A DNA stretch of 64,000 bases from CAXBES01 sp963974915 (GCA_963974915.1 CAXBES010000003.1:62001-126000); one strand, 5' to 3'. Counted from the first letter of the stretch, positions 38,785-48,253 are shown. Notes: a model not told the origin generated them from the sequence alone. Program-made: numbers and translations.

Positions 38785-40182
38785 ATGAAAAAGAAATTAT
38801 CCCTGCTCTTGTTTGCTGTTTCAATTCTGTTCACATCCTGCTTTAAAGATAAAGATGACGAACTTCAAACAGCTTCCACTATAGAAATTCAGGATTTTAT
38901 TTATCGCGGACTCAATTTCTTTTATCTCTATAAGGCAGATACTCCCGAGCTTGCGAACGACGCATTTGCAAATGACGCGGAGAAGAATAATTTTTTAAGC
39001 TCGTTTACTTCTCCCGAAAGTTTATTCGATTTTTTAATCTCGCCTCAAGACAGGTTCAGCTTATTGGTAGATGACTATATTGAACTTGAAAATGCCTTGA
39101 GCGGTGTTACATTAAACAATGGAATGGAGTTCGGTTTGGTTTTATACCCCGATCAAAGTGGAAACGTGTATGGGTATGTTCGATATGTACTTCCAAATAC
39201 CAGCGCCGAAACAGCAGGTTTACAGCGTGGAGATATTTTTAATACGATAGACGGACAACAAATCACCGAAAGTAACTTTAATCAGCTTATTGCTCCGGAT
39301 AATTACACTATTGGGCTCGCAACTTTCGATGGTACAACTATTACGCCTACAGGAGAAACTGTATCCCTTGTAAAAACTCAATATACCGAAAACCCGATTT
39401 ATATCTCTCAAACACTGAATATCAACGGGCAGAATATAGGTTATTTAATGTATAATGCGTTCACCCGTGATTTTGACCCACAATTAAATGATGCCTTTGC
39501 TCAATTTCAAGCTGACGGGATTACAGAACTCGTATTAGACCTGCGTTATAATGGTGGTGGCTCGGTTGAAACTGCTTCAGACCTGTCCAGTATGATCACC
39601 GGACAGTTCAACGGACAAGTTTTCTACACAGAGCAATGGAATGATGACAGGCAAGCAGAATATGCGCAGGATGGATTATTTAATAACCTGATCAGTACCG
39701 GAGATGCTATTAACAGTCTTAATCTTTCCAGCGTCTATATTCTCACCACCGGAAGATCTGCTTCTGCCAGCGAACTGGTCATAAACGGACTGGATCCATA
39801 TATTAATGTTATTCAGGTGGGAGGTACTACCACCGGAAAATTTCAGGCTTCCTTCCTTCTATACGACGCTCCCGCACCGGGCTTTAGTAGAAATCAGGCA
39901 AATCCGAATCACACCTATGCCATGTTGCCTTTGGTATTTAAAACGGCGAATGCAGTTGGAAATACCGATTATATTGATGGTTTAGTGCCCGACATCGCTT
40001 TAGATGAAGATTACAGTAACCTTGGTACGCTTGGAGATCCTTCAGAGCCACTTTTGGCTGCAGCTTTAAACGATATTCTCACATTACCACAACCTTTACG
40101 GAATATGACAAATGATTCCGAAGAAATTTCAGAGAGTAAAGCCATTTCACCTCTGTACCAAATAATGTTGGCGGAAAAGTAG
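38785..40182 (+). CDS. S41 family peptidase lipoprotein (C-terminal processing type)
   Basis: A 465-residue outer lipoprotein: signal with lipobox ILFTSC then KDKDDE. Residues ~100-200 hold a PDZ-like domain (SAETAGLQRGDIFNTIDGQQ). The tail protease domain has LVLDLRYNGGGSVETASDLS, the catalytic Ser region YILTTGRSASASELVINGLD and the Lys in GGTTTGKFQASFLL. The family cleaves at C-termini; this one is exported and probably degrades envelope or extracellular proteins. It is followed 41 nt later by a lipoprotein gene on the same strand. Confidence 0.93.
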   Translation: MKKKLSLLLFAVSILFTSCFKDKDDELQTASTIEIQDFIYRGLNFFYLYKADTPELANDAFANDAEKNNFLSSFTSPESLFDFLISPQDRFSLLVDDYIELENALSGVTLNNGMEFGLVLYPDQSGNVYGYVRYVLPNTSAETAGLQRGDIFNTIDGQQITESNFNQLIAPDNYTIGLATFDGTTITPTGETVSLVKTQYTENPIYISQTLNINGQNIGYLMYNAFTRDFDPQLNDAFAQFQADGITELVLDLRYNGGGSVETASDLSSMITGQFNGQVFYTEQWNDDRQAEYAQDGLFNNLISTGDAINSLNLSSVYILTTGRSASASELVINGLDPYINVIQVGGTTTGKFQASFLLYDAPAPGFSRNQANPNHTYAMLPLVFKTANAVGNTDYIDGLVPDIALDEDYSNLGTLGDPSEPLLAAALNDILTLPQPLRNMTNDSEEISESKAISPLYQIMLAEK

Positions 40183-40222
40183 TAAAACGTGGCTACGCTT
40201 GTTATATAATAAAATGAATGCT

Positions 40223-40627
40223 ATGAAAAAACTCTTTTTTACTGTTGTATTCGCTTTGTTATTTATACTCGTATCTGGATCCTGCAAGAATAACGATGAT
40301 GATCTCAATGTTAATTCCACCTGGCAGCTAATTGCCTATTATAACGACCCCGGTGATGGGAGTGGGAACTTTGTGACAACTAACGAAGTCGTGATACTTG
40401 AATTTTACAATGACGGAATCGTTTCCACCACCGGATCGTTGTGTCGGTTTGATCCAAATGCCGATGGTTCTACAGGAACCTATACCGATAACACAATTTC
40501 CCCTACCGAAGATTGTTATTTCGACGGTAGAGAATTAGCGTATTGGTATGAAGGAAATGATTTGATCCTTGCATATCCATGTATCGAGGCTTGCTTAGAA
40601 AAATATGCGAGACGCGTAGAATTTTGA
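40223..40627 (+). CDS. small lipoprotein of unknown function (lipocalin-like)
   Basis: A 134-residue lipoprotein: MKKLFFTVVFALLFILVSGS then the lipobox Cys followed by KNNDDDLNVNSTWQLIAYYN. The rest is beta-rich: VVILEFYNDGIVSTTGSLCR, DCYFDGRELAYWYEGNDLIL and ends CIEACLEKYARRVEF. The W-x-L-x-x-Y...GxV...Y pattern resembles META/lipocalin-like domains but no family is certain. Four Cys suggest disulfides. ATG 40223 fits the signal; the frame opens at 40199. It follows the S41 peptidase gene. Confidence 0.7.
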   Translation: MKKLFFTVVFALLFILVSGSCKNNDDDLNVNSTWQLIAYYNDPGDGSGNFVTTNEVVILEFYNDGIVSTTGSLCRFDPNADGSTGTYTDNTISPTEDCYFDGRELAYWYEGNDLILAYPCIEACLEKYARRVEF

Positions 40628-40631
40628 TCCC

Positions 40632-42560
40632 TTAAAAACTTAGTGTAAAGCCGAAGCGCATATTTCGCCCGCGTGTTTGAAAACCATAAAGCTCCTCAAA
40701 TTCTTCGTCTAAAAGGTTGCTCACATTAGCGAACAACTTGATATTCTTAGAAATTTGGTGTGACGCTGTAAGCCCTATCAAACTATAACTTTCTAAGGTT
40801 ACGTTTTCATTTTCGAAAGTATCGGGATTAAAGAATGAGTCTTCACGATCGCTGTTAAATTGATAACTTAACCCCAAAAACGAGCTTTCACTAAGCTGGT
40901 ACCCCAGATTAGCATTAATCTTATGCTCGGGAATTCGCAACGCAAAACGTTCATCTGCTTTTGTATTGGTATAATTCGCAGTTACATTTAATTTATTTCC
41001 AAAACGTTTTGCAATTTCTATTTCTATTCCGTTTGCTTTAAATGCTTCGGAAGTGTTTTGATACTGAAAGATAAAATTATCGGGGTCCACGTTTATAAAA
41101 TCTACATAATTCTCTTCATCTCTGTTAAAATAAATCGCGCTAATACGCAAATCACCTTCGGCAGAAAACTCTAACCCTCCTTCAAGAGTGGTATTCTCCT
41201 CCGGCTGAAGCTCCTCGTTCCCATACAACGGATCGTAGAGTTGAAACAATGAAGGTGTGATATAGGCGGTACTGTACGAACCCAAGACTTTAAGAAGGTT
41301 TTTTCCGAAGGAAAAATTATAAGAAGGATTCACATTATAAACCAAGTGATTTCCATAATCACTATGTATATTTAATCGTACCCCTCCATTTAAATTTAAG
41401 CCAAAATCCGAATTGAATGTAAAATTCAAATACGGGTCTATAATATCAAACTTTGCGGTGTCTTCGTCTATTGCCTGCTCAAAGTTGGTCCCGCCAAACG
41501 GAATGCTAAAAGAGTTAAAACTACTGTTTATATAGTTTAAACCTAATAATGCTGTGAACTCATCAGTAAAATTATAGGTTAAGTAGTTGTCTAATGAATA
41601 GGCATCCGAATCGTATTTTGCAGGAAAACCGGATTCGATCTCACGTTGAATCCATGTATAATTATCATTAAAAACATACTTCCCTTTGGAATACTTCCAC
41701 TCAAAATGTCCGCCTGTTTTTAGTTGCTTTGTAATGGCACGGTTCTCCGCATCGGTATAGTCAAAGTTGTCAAAGTCGGTTTTAAAATCATCGAAGCTAA
41801 AAAACTGACTTATCTTTATGTTCTTATTAAAGTTATAACCTAAATTGATCCTTCCGTTAAATCGGTTAAAAACATCTTCTTCTAAGGCATCTTCACCTTC
41901 TGCTGCCGCTACTGCCGAGAGTCCGTCCACATACCTGTTTCCGAAGGAAATATTATAAAAGAGCTGTTTTAAAGTTCCGTTTATCCCAACATAATTACTA
42001 AACTCGTTGATGTTGTATCCGCCCTCTTCATCTGCCGATCTGTTACTTCCAAAAGTTGATGTAAAAGTAGCAGCAATAGGTTTACGAGATGCCTTTTTCG
42101 TGGTAATACTAATCACCGCTGTCGCTGCCCCCGATCCGTAAAGCACACTGGAGGCGCCTTTAATGATCTCGATGTTTTCAATAGAGGCGGCCGGAATTAA
42201 CCGCAGGTCATAATCGTTGGCAATTTGTGACGGATCGGTAAGCTGAACCCCGTCAACCATAATTACAACCTGCCTGTTTCGCCCTCCCCGAATGTAATAA
42301 CCGAGATTCTGACCTTCATTACTCTGATTTCCGTTAATTTCGATCCCTGAAACCTCGTTGACAAGCTGGGCAACAGATTTGCCCGGGTTGTTTTTTAAAG
42401 TTTCCTGCGTTATGGTTGCAATGACCTTTCCACTATTTTTACGTGGAATCTTAATTTTTGTATCCAGTTGTACCGAATCCAGTTGTTCAATTTTTTGCTG
42501 AGTTTGCGCAATTAATGTGTTTGTAGCAATTACAAATACCGTAAAAAGTAATCTTCTCAT
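40632..42560 (-). CDS. btuB: TonB-dependent outer-membrane receptor, cobalamin type (BtuB-like)
   Basis: A 642-residue outer-membrane receptor. Signal peptide MRRLLFTVFVIATNTLIAQ, then a TonB-box region, the plug domain (GKSVAQLVNEVSGIEINGNQ, GQNLGYYIRGGRNRQVVIMV, DGVQLTDPSQIANDYDLRLI, IKGASSVLYGSGAATAVISI) and a 22-strand barrel ending NMRFGFTLSF with terminal Phe. The plug pattern is like BtuB/vitamin-B12 receptors, and the cobalamin riboswitch directly upstream makes B12 the likely ligand. Length ~640 fits BtuB-type rather than SusC-type receptors. Divergent from the B12 ABC transporter genes. Confidence 0.93.
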   Translation of the reverse strand: MRRLLFTVFVIATNTLIAQTQQKIEQLDSVQLDTKIKIPRKNSGKVIATITQETLKNNPGKSVAQLVNEVSGIEINGNQSNEGQNLGYYIRGGRNRQVVIMVDGVQLTDPSQIANDYDLRLIPAASIENIEIIKGASSVLYGSGAATAVISITTKKASRKPIAATFTSTFGSNRSADEEGGYNINEFSNYVGINGTLKQLFYNISFGNRYVDGLSAVAAAEGEDALEEDVFNRFNGRINLGYNFNKNIKISQFFSFDDFKTDFDNFDYTDAENRAITKQLKTGGHFEWKYSKGKYVFNDNYTWIQREIESGFPAKYDSDAYSLDNYLTYNFTDEFTALLGLNYINSSFNSFSIPFGGTNFEQAIDEDTAKFDIIDPYLNFTFNSDFGLNLNGGVRLNIHSDYGNHLVYNVNPSYNFSFGKNLLKVLGSYSTAYITPSLFQLYDPLYGNEELQPEENTTLEGGLEFSAEGDLRISAIYFNRDEENYVDFINVDPDNFIFQYQNTSEAFKANGIEIEIAKRFGNKLNVTANYTNTKADERFALRIPEHKINANLGYQLSESSFLGLSYQFNSDREDSFFNPDTFENENVTLESYSLIGLTASHQISKNIKLFANVSNLLDEEFEELYGFQTRGRNMRFGFTLSF

Positions 42561-42689
42561 ATTTTTCTGCTTTAGCTAGAATTATTGTGAGAAAAAGAAA
42601 GATAGGCGTTTTACATGTCTAAATTTTAAAAGAAGACCGTATAGAAACGTGTTATCTAAACTTTTATCCCGAAAGTTTGACAATGTGAA

Positions 42690-42866
42690 TACCGGCAGGT
42701 CTCCTGGCTCGTCTATTTTGTGTTACCTTCCCATCGGCCTAAGGCAGACAGTGGTTTTGAAGAATTACACGCTCACGATTGAATCGTGATGACTTACAGT
42801 TGCGGGAACAGCTTCGGAATTAAACCGAATTCCCTTTTAAGGATGGTCTTTACGACCCTCCACCAA
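42690..42866 (-). ncRNA. cobalamin (B12) riboswitch controlling the TonB receptor
   Basis: On the minus strand the region starts GGTGGAGGGTCGTAAAGACC and holds the conserved B12-box elements: GCTGTTCCCGCAACTGTAA near the middle and the terminal AGCCAGGAGACCTGCCGG (complement of 42692-42709). The order and spacing match the class of adenosylcobalamin riboswitches. It lies 130 nt upstream of the btuB start, so ligand binding should stop expression of the receptor. It points only at btuB; the divergent transporter operon starts on the other strand and is not part of this RNA. Confidence 0.95.
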
Positions 42867-42929
42867 AATTCAATGCGAAAATAAGCCAAATTAAATTACG
42901 AAGCCAAACAAAAACTATTATTTTTGAAG

Positions 42930-44069
42930 ATGCAAAAATTCCTTTTCCCAATTGCTTTATCCCTCCTCTTTGTTGCCTGTAAAACCGAAACGAAGAATGA
43001 TAAAACAGCAATTCAGGATGTTAGATCAACGTCTAATATAAAACACTCAAAGTCTTTTACGATCAATCAATTAGACAACTATAAAATTATAACTATTACC
43101 AATCCGTGGCCGGGGTCCGATACGCAATTCACATACGCTTTAGTTGAAAAGGGAGTATCAATTCCTTCTTCGGAAAGTTACGATGCGGTGGTTGAAATTC
43201 CGATCAAGAATATTGTTGTAACCTCAACAACCCATATTCCTTCCTTAGAAATGCTTCAGGTTTCTGAAACTCTTGTGGGTTTTCCAAACCTCGACTATAT
43301 TTCTTCCGAAGCAACCCGAAAGAGGATCGATAACGGTAAAATTACCGAGCTTGGTCGAAATGAAGATATTAATACAGAAGTATTGATCGATCTTGCGCCC
43401 GATCTGGTCGTAGGTTTTGCTGTTGATGGAAACAACACTACTTTTCCTACGATCGAAAAAACGGGAATTCCCGTGGTTTACAATGCCGATTGGACCGAAA
43501 CTTCTCCTCTGGGAAAAGCTGAGTGGATAAAATTCTTCGGAGCACTCTACAATAAGGAAAAGCAGGCGGACAGCATCTTTACAACCATAGAAGCAGAATA
43601 TCTCGCTGCAAAAGAAATAGCTTCAAAAGCAACTCAAAAGCCAACTGTATTAAGCGGATCAATGTATAAAGACGTATGGTATCTTCCGCAGGGCGATAGC
43701 TGGGCAGCTCAATTTATAGCCGATGCTAATGGAGATTACCTTTGGAAAGACAGCAAAGGAAGTGGAAGTATTTCGCTAAACCTTGAATCGGTTTTAGAAA
43801 AAGGAATGGATGCCGAATACTGGATTGGTCCGGGGCAGTTTACGAGTCTGTCTCAAATTAAAGATTCTCATGAAATTTACAGCGAATTTAGTGCGTTTAA
43901 AAACCGTAACATATACAGTTCTACGAATAAAAAGGGCGTCACCGGAGGAGTTTTGTATTACGAGTTAGCGCCAAACAGACCGGATCTCGTACTAAAAGAT
44001 ATTGTGAAAATATTGCATCCGGAATTATTGCCTGAGCACGAGTTGTTTTTTTTTAGTAAACTTGATTAA
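42930..44069 (+). CDS. ABC transporter substrate-binding lipoprotein (BtuF/FecB-like)
   Basis: A 379-residue binding lipoprotein. Lipobox LLFVAC then KTETKND, followed by the helical-backbone metal receptor fold: IVVTSTTHIPSLEMLQVSET, VLIDLAPDLVVGFAVDGNNT, TFPTIEKTGIPVVYNADWTE and, near the end, NLESVLEKGMDAEYWIGPGQ. This is the cluster A-II binding-protein type used for B12 and siderophores. The start at ATG 42930 follows a possible TTG at 42924. First gene of the three-gene transporter, each overlapping the next by 1 nt. It is divergent from btuB across the riboswitch. Confidence 0.9.
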   Translation: MQKFLFPIALSLLFVACKTETKNDKTAIQDVRSTSNIKHSKSFTINQLDNYKIITITNPWPGSDTQFTYALVEKGVSIPSSESYDAVVEIPIKNIVVTSTTHIPSLEMLQVSETLVGFPNLDYISSEATRKRIDNGKITELGRNEDINTEVLIDLAPDLVVGFAVDGNNTTFPTIEKTGIPVVYNADWTETSPLGKAEWIKFFGALYNKEKQADSIFTTIEAEYLAAKEIASKATQKPTVLSGSMYKDVWYLPQGDSWAAQFIADANGDYLWKDSKGSGSISLNLESVLEKGMDAEYWIGPGQFTSLSQIKDSHEIYSEFSAFKNRNIYSSTNKKGVTGGVLYYELAPNRPDLVLKDIVKILHPELLPEHELFFFSKLD

Positions 44070-45100
44070 TGCAAACTTCTACTTCATACAGGGTCTATTT
44101 TTCGTTCCTAACACTTCTTTTGGCCGTATTCTTTATTCTAAATTTAAGTTTAGGGTCGGTTGCTATCCCCTTAGATGAAGTTTTAAACGGACTTTTTGGT
44201 GGGGAGACCACAAAGGCATCCTGGCATTATATTTTAGTAGATTACAGATTACCAAAAGCCATTACCGCTATCCTTGCCGGTGCAGGTTTATCGGTTTCCG
44301 GCTTGTTAATGCAAACACTTTTCAGAAATCCGTTGGCCGGACCGTTCGTGCTAGGTCTTAGTAGTGGTGCCAGTCTTGGGGTAGCACTTTTAATTTTAGG
44401 GGCAGGAACTTTTGGAGGTTTCTTCGGAAGTGTACTTTTAAGCGAATGGAGCCTTGTGATTGCTTCAGCTTTGGGTAGTTTTCTGGTATTACTCGCCGTG
44501 CTTGCTGTCACTTTCAGAATAAAAGATACGATGGCGATACTTATCATAGGACTCATGTTTGGAAGTGTTACCGCGGCAGTAGTGGGTGTCCTCTCCTATT
44601 TTAGTAATGCAGAACAGCTACAGCAATATATTTTTTGGAGCTTTGGAAGTTTAGGAAATCTCTCATGGAACGGGGTGCTAATTCTAAGTATTAGTAGCAT
44701 CATCGGACTCGCTATTAGTTTTACGAGCGGAAAATCTCTTAACGCCTTATTATTAGGTGAAAACTATGCGAAAAGTATGGGGTTACGCATAAAACGAACC
44801 ATATTTGTGATCATTGTCGCGACCAGTATTCTCGCCGGCGGCATAACGGCATTTGTTGGACCTATCGCCTTTATTGGTTTGGCTGTCCCGCATATTACCA
44901 GACAATTTATTAAAACATCTAATCACCTCATCCTGCTTCCCGCTGTGATTCTTGTAGGCGCGATCTTAATGCTTATTTGCGACACCGTAGCACAATTACC
45001 CCATAGTGAATTCACATTACCTATTAATGCGATCACCTCTTTAATTGGCGCACCTGTTGTGATCTGGTTATTGGTAAGAAAACGCAAACTATTATTCTAA
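44069..45100 (+). CDS. FecCD-family ABC transporter permease (BtuC-like)
   Basis: A 343-residue membrane protein of ~10 TM helices: FSFLTLLLAVFFILNLSLGS at the start, then SWHYILVDYRLPKAITAILA, GLSVSGLLMQTLFRNPLAGP (the RNPLAxP signature), LILGAGTFGGFFGSVLLS and LAGGITAFVGPIAFIGLAVP, HITRQ and LPINAITSLIGAPVVIWLLV. The permease family transports cobalamin, hemin or iron-siderophores. With btuB and a B12 riboswitch next door, B12 is the likely cargo. Starts at the last base of the binding-protein gene. Confidence 0.94.
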   Translation: MQTSTSYRVYFSFLTLLLAVFFILNLSLGSVAIPLDEVLNGLFGGETTKASWHYILVDYRLPKAITAILAGAGLSVSGLLMQTLFRNPLAGPFVLGLSSGASLGVALLILGAGTFGGFFGSVLLSEWSLVIASALGSFLVLLAVLAVTFRIKDTMAILIIGLMFGSVTAAVVGVLSYFSNAEQLQQYIFWSFGSLGNLSWNGVLILSISSIIGLAISFTSGKSLNALLLGENYAKSMGLRIKRTIFVIIVATSILAGGITAFVGPIAFIGLAVPHITRQFIKTSNHLILLPAVILVGAILMLICDTVAQLPHSEFTLPINAITSLIGAPVVIWLLVRKRKLLF

Positions 45101-45894
45101 TGACTTCGGAAGGAAATAATATCGTGCTTAAGGCTTCCCAATTATCGGTTGGCTATAGAAACAAGAAAGAAAACACCGTTGTTTCTCAAGGGGTGGATTT
45201 TGTAATATCTGAAGGTGAATTGGTAGGGTTAGTTGGTGCGAACGGTGTTGGAAAATCTACATTATTGCGCACCCTTGCGGGAATGCAAGCGCCGTTAAAG
45301 GGAAGTATCTCTATAAAAGGAAAAGACCTGAAAGGTTTTTCATCTATACAGTTAGCTTCAGAGTTGAGTGTGGTACTCACCGAAATTCCCGCCTCCAAAA
45401 ATCTTTCTGTAATTGAATTAGTTTCTTTAGGAAGGCAACCTTACACCAACTGGATCGGAAAACTTTCCGAAGCAGATAAAAATGCCATTCAGAATGCCTT
45501 AAAAGCTACCGAAACCGAAAAACTTGCCAATAGAAAGTGTTTTGAGCTTAGTGACGGTCAGTTACAACGCGTCTATATTGCCCGTGCCTTAGCGCAGGAT
45601 ACACAACTAATAATTTTAGACGAACCTACTACACACTTGGATCTTTATCACCGTGCATATATCCTGAAATTATTGAAAAACCTGGCTAAAGAGACCAATA
45701 AGGCTATTCTATTCTCAACGCATGAGATAGATCTCGCTATTCAGCTTACCGATAAAATGCTGGTCATGGCGACAAATGCTACCCATTTTGATGCGCCTTG
45801 CAAATTGATCGAGTCCGGTAATTTTGAAACTCTATTTCCGAAGGAAACTATAGATTTTGATCCAAAAACGGGTCGGTTTACGATCAAGAAATAA
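45100..45894 (+). CDS. ABC transporter ATP-binding protein (BtuD/FecE-like)
   Basis: A 264-residue ATPase. Walker A LVGANGVGKSTLLRTLAGMQ, Q-loop near LTEIPASKNLSV, signature FELSDGQLQRVYIARALAQD (LSDGQ in place of LSGGQ), Walker B LIILDEPTTHLDLYHRAYIL and the switch His in FSTHEID. Its neighbours identify it as the energising subunit of the B12 importer. It starts at the last base of the permease gene. Last gene of the operon. Confidence 0.94.
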   Translation: MTSEGNNIVLKASQLSVGYRNKKENTVVSQGVDFVISEGELVGLVGANGVGKSTLLRTLAGMQAPLKGSISIKGKDLKGFSSIQLASELSVVLTEIPASKNLSVIELVSLGRQPYTNWIGKLSEADKNAIQNALKATETEKLANRKCFELSDGQLQRVYIARALAQDTQLIILDEPTTHLDLYHRAYILKLLKNLAKETNKAILFSTHEIDLAIQLTDKMLVMATNATHFDAPCKLIESGNFETLFPKETIDFDPKTGRFTIKK

Positions 45895-45922
45895 GTATAT
45901 TTACCTTATAAAATTTGTTTAA

Positions 45923-47260
45923 ATGAGCGAAACTTTTCTTTTTTTACTTCTGGCTGCTATTTGCCTTTTGATCGGGGCATTTATTGGTAATCTTATTGCA
46001 AATCTCAAAGGAAAAACCATTACCAGCAAATTGGAGGCACGTTTGGAGCAATTACAGGATCAGGAGGAGAAATTAAATGAGCGCTTTGAGCATGCGCTAC
46101 AGGAGCGGGAAGCAATAAGAAAAGAGAAAGATCTTCTTAATATTGAACTAACCAGACGGAATTCGGAAATGGACAGTCTGGAAACGAAACTTAGGGAGCA
46201 AAAGCTGGAAGTTGAAAAACTTCAGGAGAAATTCTCTAACGATTTTGAAGTTCTGGCAAATAAGATCTTGGAAAGTAAAAGTGAAAAGTTCACCAAACAG
46301 AATAAAGAGAACATAGATGGTATCTTAAAGCCACTTCAGGAGAAAATAGAAAAATTTGAAAAAAAGGTAGATGATAGTCATAAAGAGAGCATCGACAGAC
46401 ATGCTATGCTTAGACAGCAGATCATAGGTTTAAAGGAGCTCAATGAACAAATGAGTAAGGAAGCTACCAATCTTACGAAGGCTTTAAAAGGTGATAGCAA
46501 AATGCAAGGAAATTGGGGTGAACTTGTTCTTGAGCGGGTTTTAGAGAAAAGCGGACTCGAAAAGGATCGGGAGTATTTTATGCAGAATGCTTTTACGAAT
46601 GAGGAGGGAAAACGTGTGCTTCCCGATGTGGTTTTACATCTTCCCGACAATAAAAAGATGATCATTGATTCTAAAGTTTCGTTAGTCGCCTACGAACGTT
46701 TTGTCAATGAGGAAGAGGACGATTTAAGAAGTCAGTTCTTAAAAGAACATATCAATTCGTTAAAAAAGCATATTGAACAATTAAGTGCGAAGAATTATCA
46801 GGATATTTATAAGATCGAAAGTCCGGATTTCGTATTGCTGTTCGTACCAATTGAACCGGCTTTCGCTGTAGCGATAAATCACGATAACAATTTGTATAAT
46901 TGGGCTTTCGAGAAGAATATAGTGATCGTTACACCTTCTACCTTGCTTGCAACGCTTAGAACTATTGACAGCATGTGGAACAACGAAAAGCAGCAGCAAA
47001 ATGCTTTAGAGATCGCGACACAGGCAGGTAGGTTATACGATCAGTTCGTAAATCTAACAGATGATCTGTTAAAAGTAGGAAACCAGTTAAATACGGTAAA
47101 GGGAAGTTACGATTCGACCATGAAGAAACTTACCGGTAAAGGAAACCTTTTAACCAGGGTGGAACGCTTAAAAAAATTAGGTTCGAAGGCGAGTAAGCAG
47201 ATCAATGAGAAGTTGTTGAAGAAGGCTGAAGACGACCAGAACGAATTATTAGAAAATTAA
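45923..47260 (+). CDS. rmuC: DNA recombination protein RmuC
   Basis: A 445-residue protein. One N-terminal TM segment (FLFLLLAAICLLIGAFIGNL), then a long coiled coil from about residue 30 to 170 (KLEARLEQLQDQEEKLNERF, ELTRRNSEMDSLETKLREQK), then the RmuC nuclease-like domain with MQGNWGELVLERVLEKSGLE, RVLPDVVLHLPDNKKMIIDS and KVSLVAYERF. RmuC restricts inversions at short repeats in E. coli and its fold is PD-(D/E)XK-like. It is 28 nt after the ABC ATPase gene and 2 nt before the next gene. Confidence 0.95.
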   Translation: MSETFLFLLLAAICLLIGAFIGNLIANLKGKTITSKLEARLEQLQDQEEKLNERFEHALQEREAIRKEKDLLNIELTRRNSEMDSLETKLREQKLEVEKLQEKFSNDFEVLANKILESKSEKFTKQNKENIDGILKPLQEKIEKFEKKVDDSHKESIDRHAMLRQQIIGLKELNEQMSKEATNLTKALKGDSKMQGNWGELVLERVLEKSGLEKDREYFMQNAFTNEEGKRVLPDVVLHLPDNKKMIIDSKVSLVAYERFVNEEEDDLRSQFLKEHINSLKKHIEQLSAKNYQDIYKIESPDFVLLFVPIEPAFAVAINHDNNLYNWAFEKNIVIVTPSTLLATLRTIDSMWNNEKQQQNALEIATQAGRLYDQFVNLTDDLLKVGNQLNTVKGSYDSTMKKLTGKGNLLTRVERLKKLGSKASKQINEKLLKKAEDDQNELLEN

Positions 47261-47262
47261 TT

Positions 47263-47631
47263 ATGAAAAAAATACTATTTATCATCCTGGGAAGCCTGCT
47301 AGCGCTTTACCTACTCTATTTTGCTTTTGTGTACTTTGTACCTTACAGCGAGGGGACCAGAGCCGGAGAACTCATTAAATTTAGTCATAAGGGATTTATG
47401 GTTAAAACCTGGGAAGGAGAGATAAGTCAGGGGATTAGTGGGGCTCAGATCTTTTCATTTTCGGTCATGGACAAGGAGGAGGATGTAATTGAAAAACTTA
47501 AAGAATATCAAGGGCGATATGTAAAGCTCACCTACGAAGAACGCTACAGTACTTTTTTCTTTTGGGGAGATTCTAAATATTTTATTACAGACGTAGAGCA
47601 AGAACAGTCTCCTCATTTCAACAGAAATTAA
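47263..47631 (+). CDS. conserved membrane-anchored protein of unknown function
   Basis: A 122-residue protein. It has an N-terminal TM helix, KKILFIILGSLLALYLLYFA, then a small beta domain: FVPYSEGTRAGELIKFSHKG, FMVKTWEGEISQGISGAQIF, FSFSVMDKEEDVIEKLKEYQ and GRYVKLTYEERYSTFFFWGD. In Flavobacteria such proteins are sometimes misnamed 6-phosphogluconate dehydrogenase; there is no Rossmann motif, so that name is wrong here. Between rmuC (2 nt) and the thioesterase (1 nt), hence one transcript. Confidence 0.75.
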   Translation: MKKILFIILGSLLALYLLYFAFVYFVPYSEGTRAGELIKFSHKGFMVKTWEGEISQGISGAQIFSFSVMDKEEDVIEKLKEYQGRYVKLTYEERYSTFFFWGDSKYFITDVEQEQSPHFNRN

Positions 47632-47632
47632 T

Positions 47633-48220
47633 TTGAGTGAAATCCATAAACATATTGAAGAATCTCAGGTCACTTTTACAGAGTTGATGCTCCCATCGCA
47701 TACTAATTTTAGTGGGAAAATTCATGGGGGTTATATTTTATCTTTAATGGATTAGATCGCTTTTGCCTGTGCCTCAAAACACAGCCGAAATTATTGTGTG
47801 ACTGCTTCGGTAGATACGGTAGATTTTCTAAATCCTATTGAAGTTGGAGAGATGGTTACGATGAAAGCCTCGATCAATTATGTGGGACGCACTTCTATGG
47901 TCATTGGCATACGAGTAGAATCTGAGGATATTCATACCGGAGAGAAAAAGCATTGCAATTCGTCGTATTTTGTTATGGTAGCAAAGAATGAAGCCGGTGA
48001 GAGTGTTGCTGTTCCCGGACTGATCTTAGATTCGGAAAGAGAGATTCGCAGGTTTATAAAAAGTGCAAAACGACTTCAGCTAAAAAATAAAAGAAGAAAA
48101 AAATTTAGTGATTCAAAATTTAAGGTACATAAATATTTGAAAGAATTAGAGTCACACAACGTCATTGTCGCCTATAAAACGAAGGACTTTCCGAAGAAAA
48201 CGAAAAAAACCCGAGAATAA
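47633..48220 (+). pseudogene. acyl-CoA thioesterase (hotdog fold) interrupted by an in-frame TAG
   Basis: Read through from TTG 47633, the frame gives a hotdog thioesterase: SEIHKHIEESQVTFTELMLP, HTNFSGKIHGGYILSLMD, then TAG (47753-47755), then IAFACASKHSRNYCVTASVD, TVDFLNPIEVGEMVTMKASI and a basic tail. Relatives have Gln at the stop position (CAG to TAG is a single change). The stop falls directly after the catalytic Asp of the HGG...LMD helix, so neither fragment keeps an intact active site; the part after the stop could restart at GTG 47798. The rest shows no decay, so the mutation is recent, or a sequencing error, or suppressed. Confidence 0.85.
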
Positions 48221-48233
48221 ATCCCGGGTTTTT
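48206..48233 (+). terminator. terminator downstream of the thioesterase, likely bidirectional
   Basis: AAAACCCG (48206-48213) pairs with CGGGTTTT (48225-48232) around an 11-nt loop, with flanking T and A tracts on both sides. The thioesterase stop lies in the loop; the convergent T9SS gene ends 21 nt further on. Confidence 0.82.
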
Positions 48234-48253
48234 CCAAATTATATAAACAACAC

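Noticed and set aside
42690..42930. A second riboswitch on the plus strand for the B12 transporter
   Set aside because: All B12-box motifs read in one orientation on the minus strand. The 64 nt between the riboswitch and the start of the binding protein are too short.
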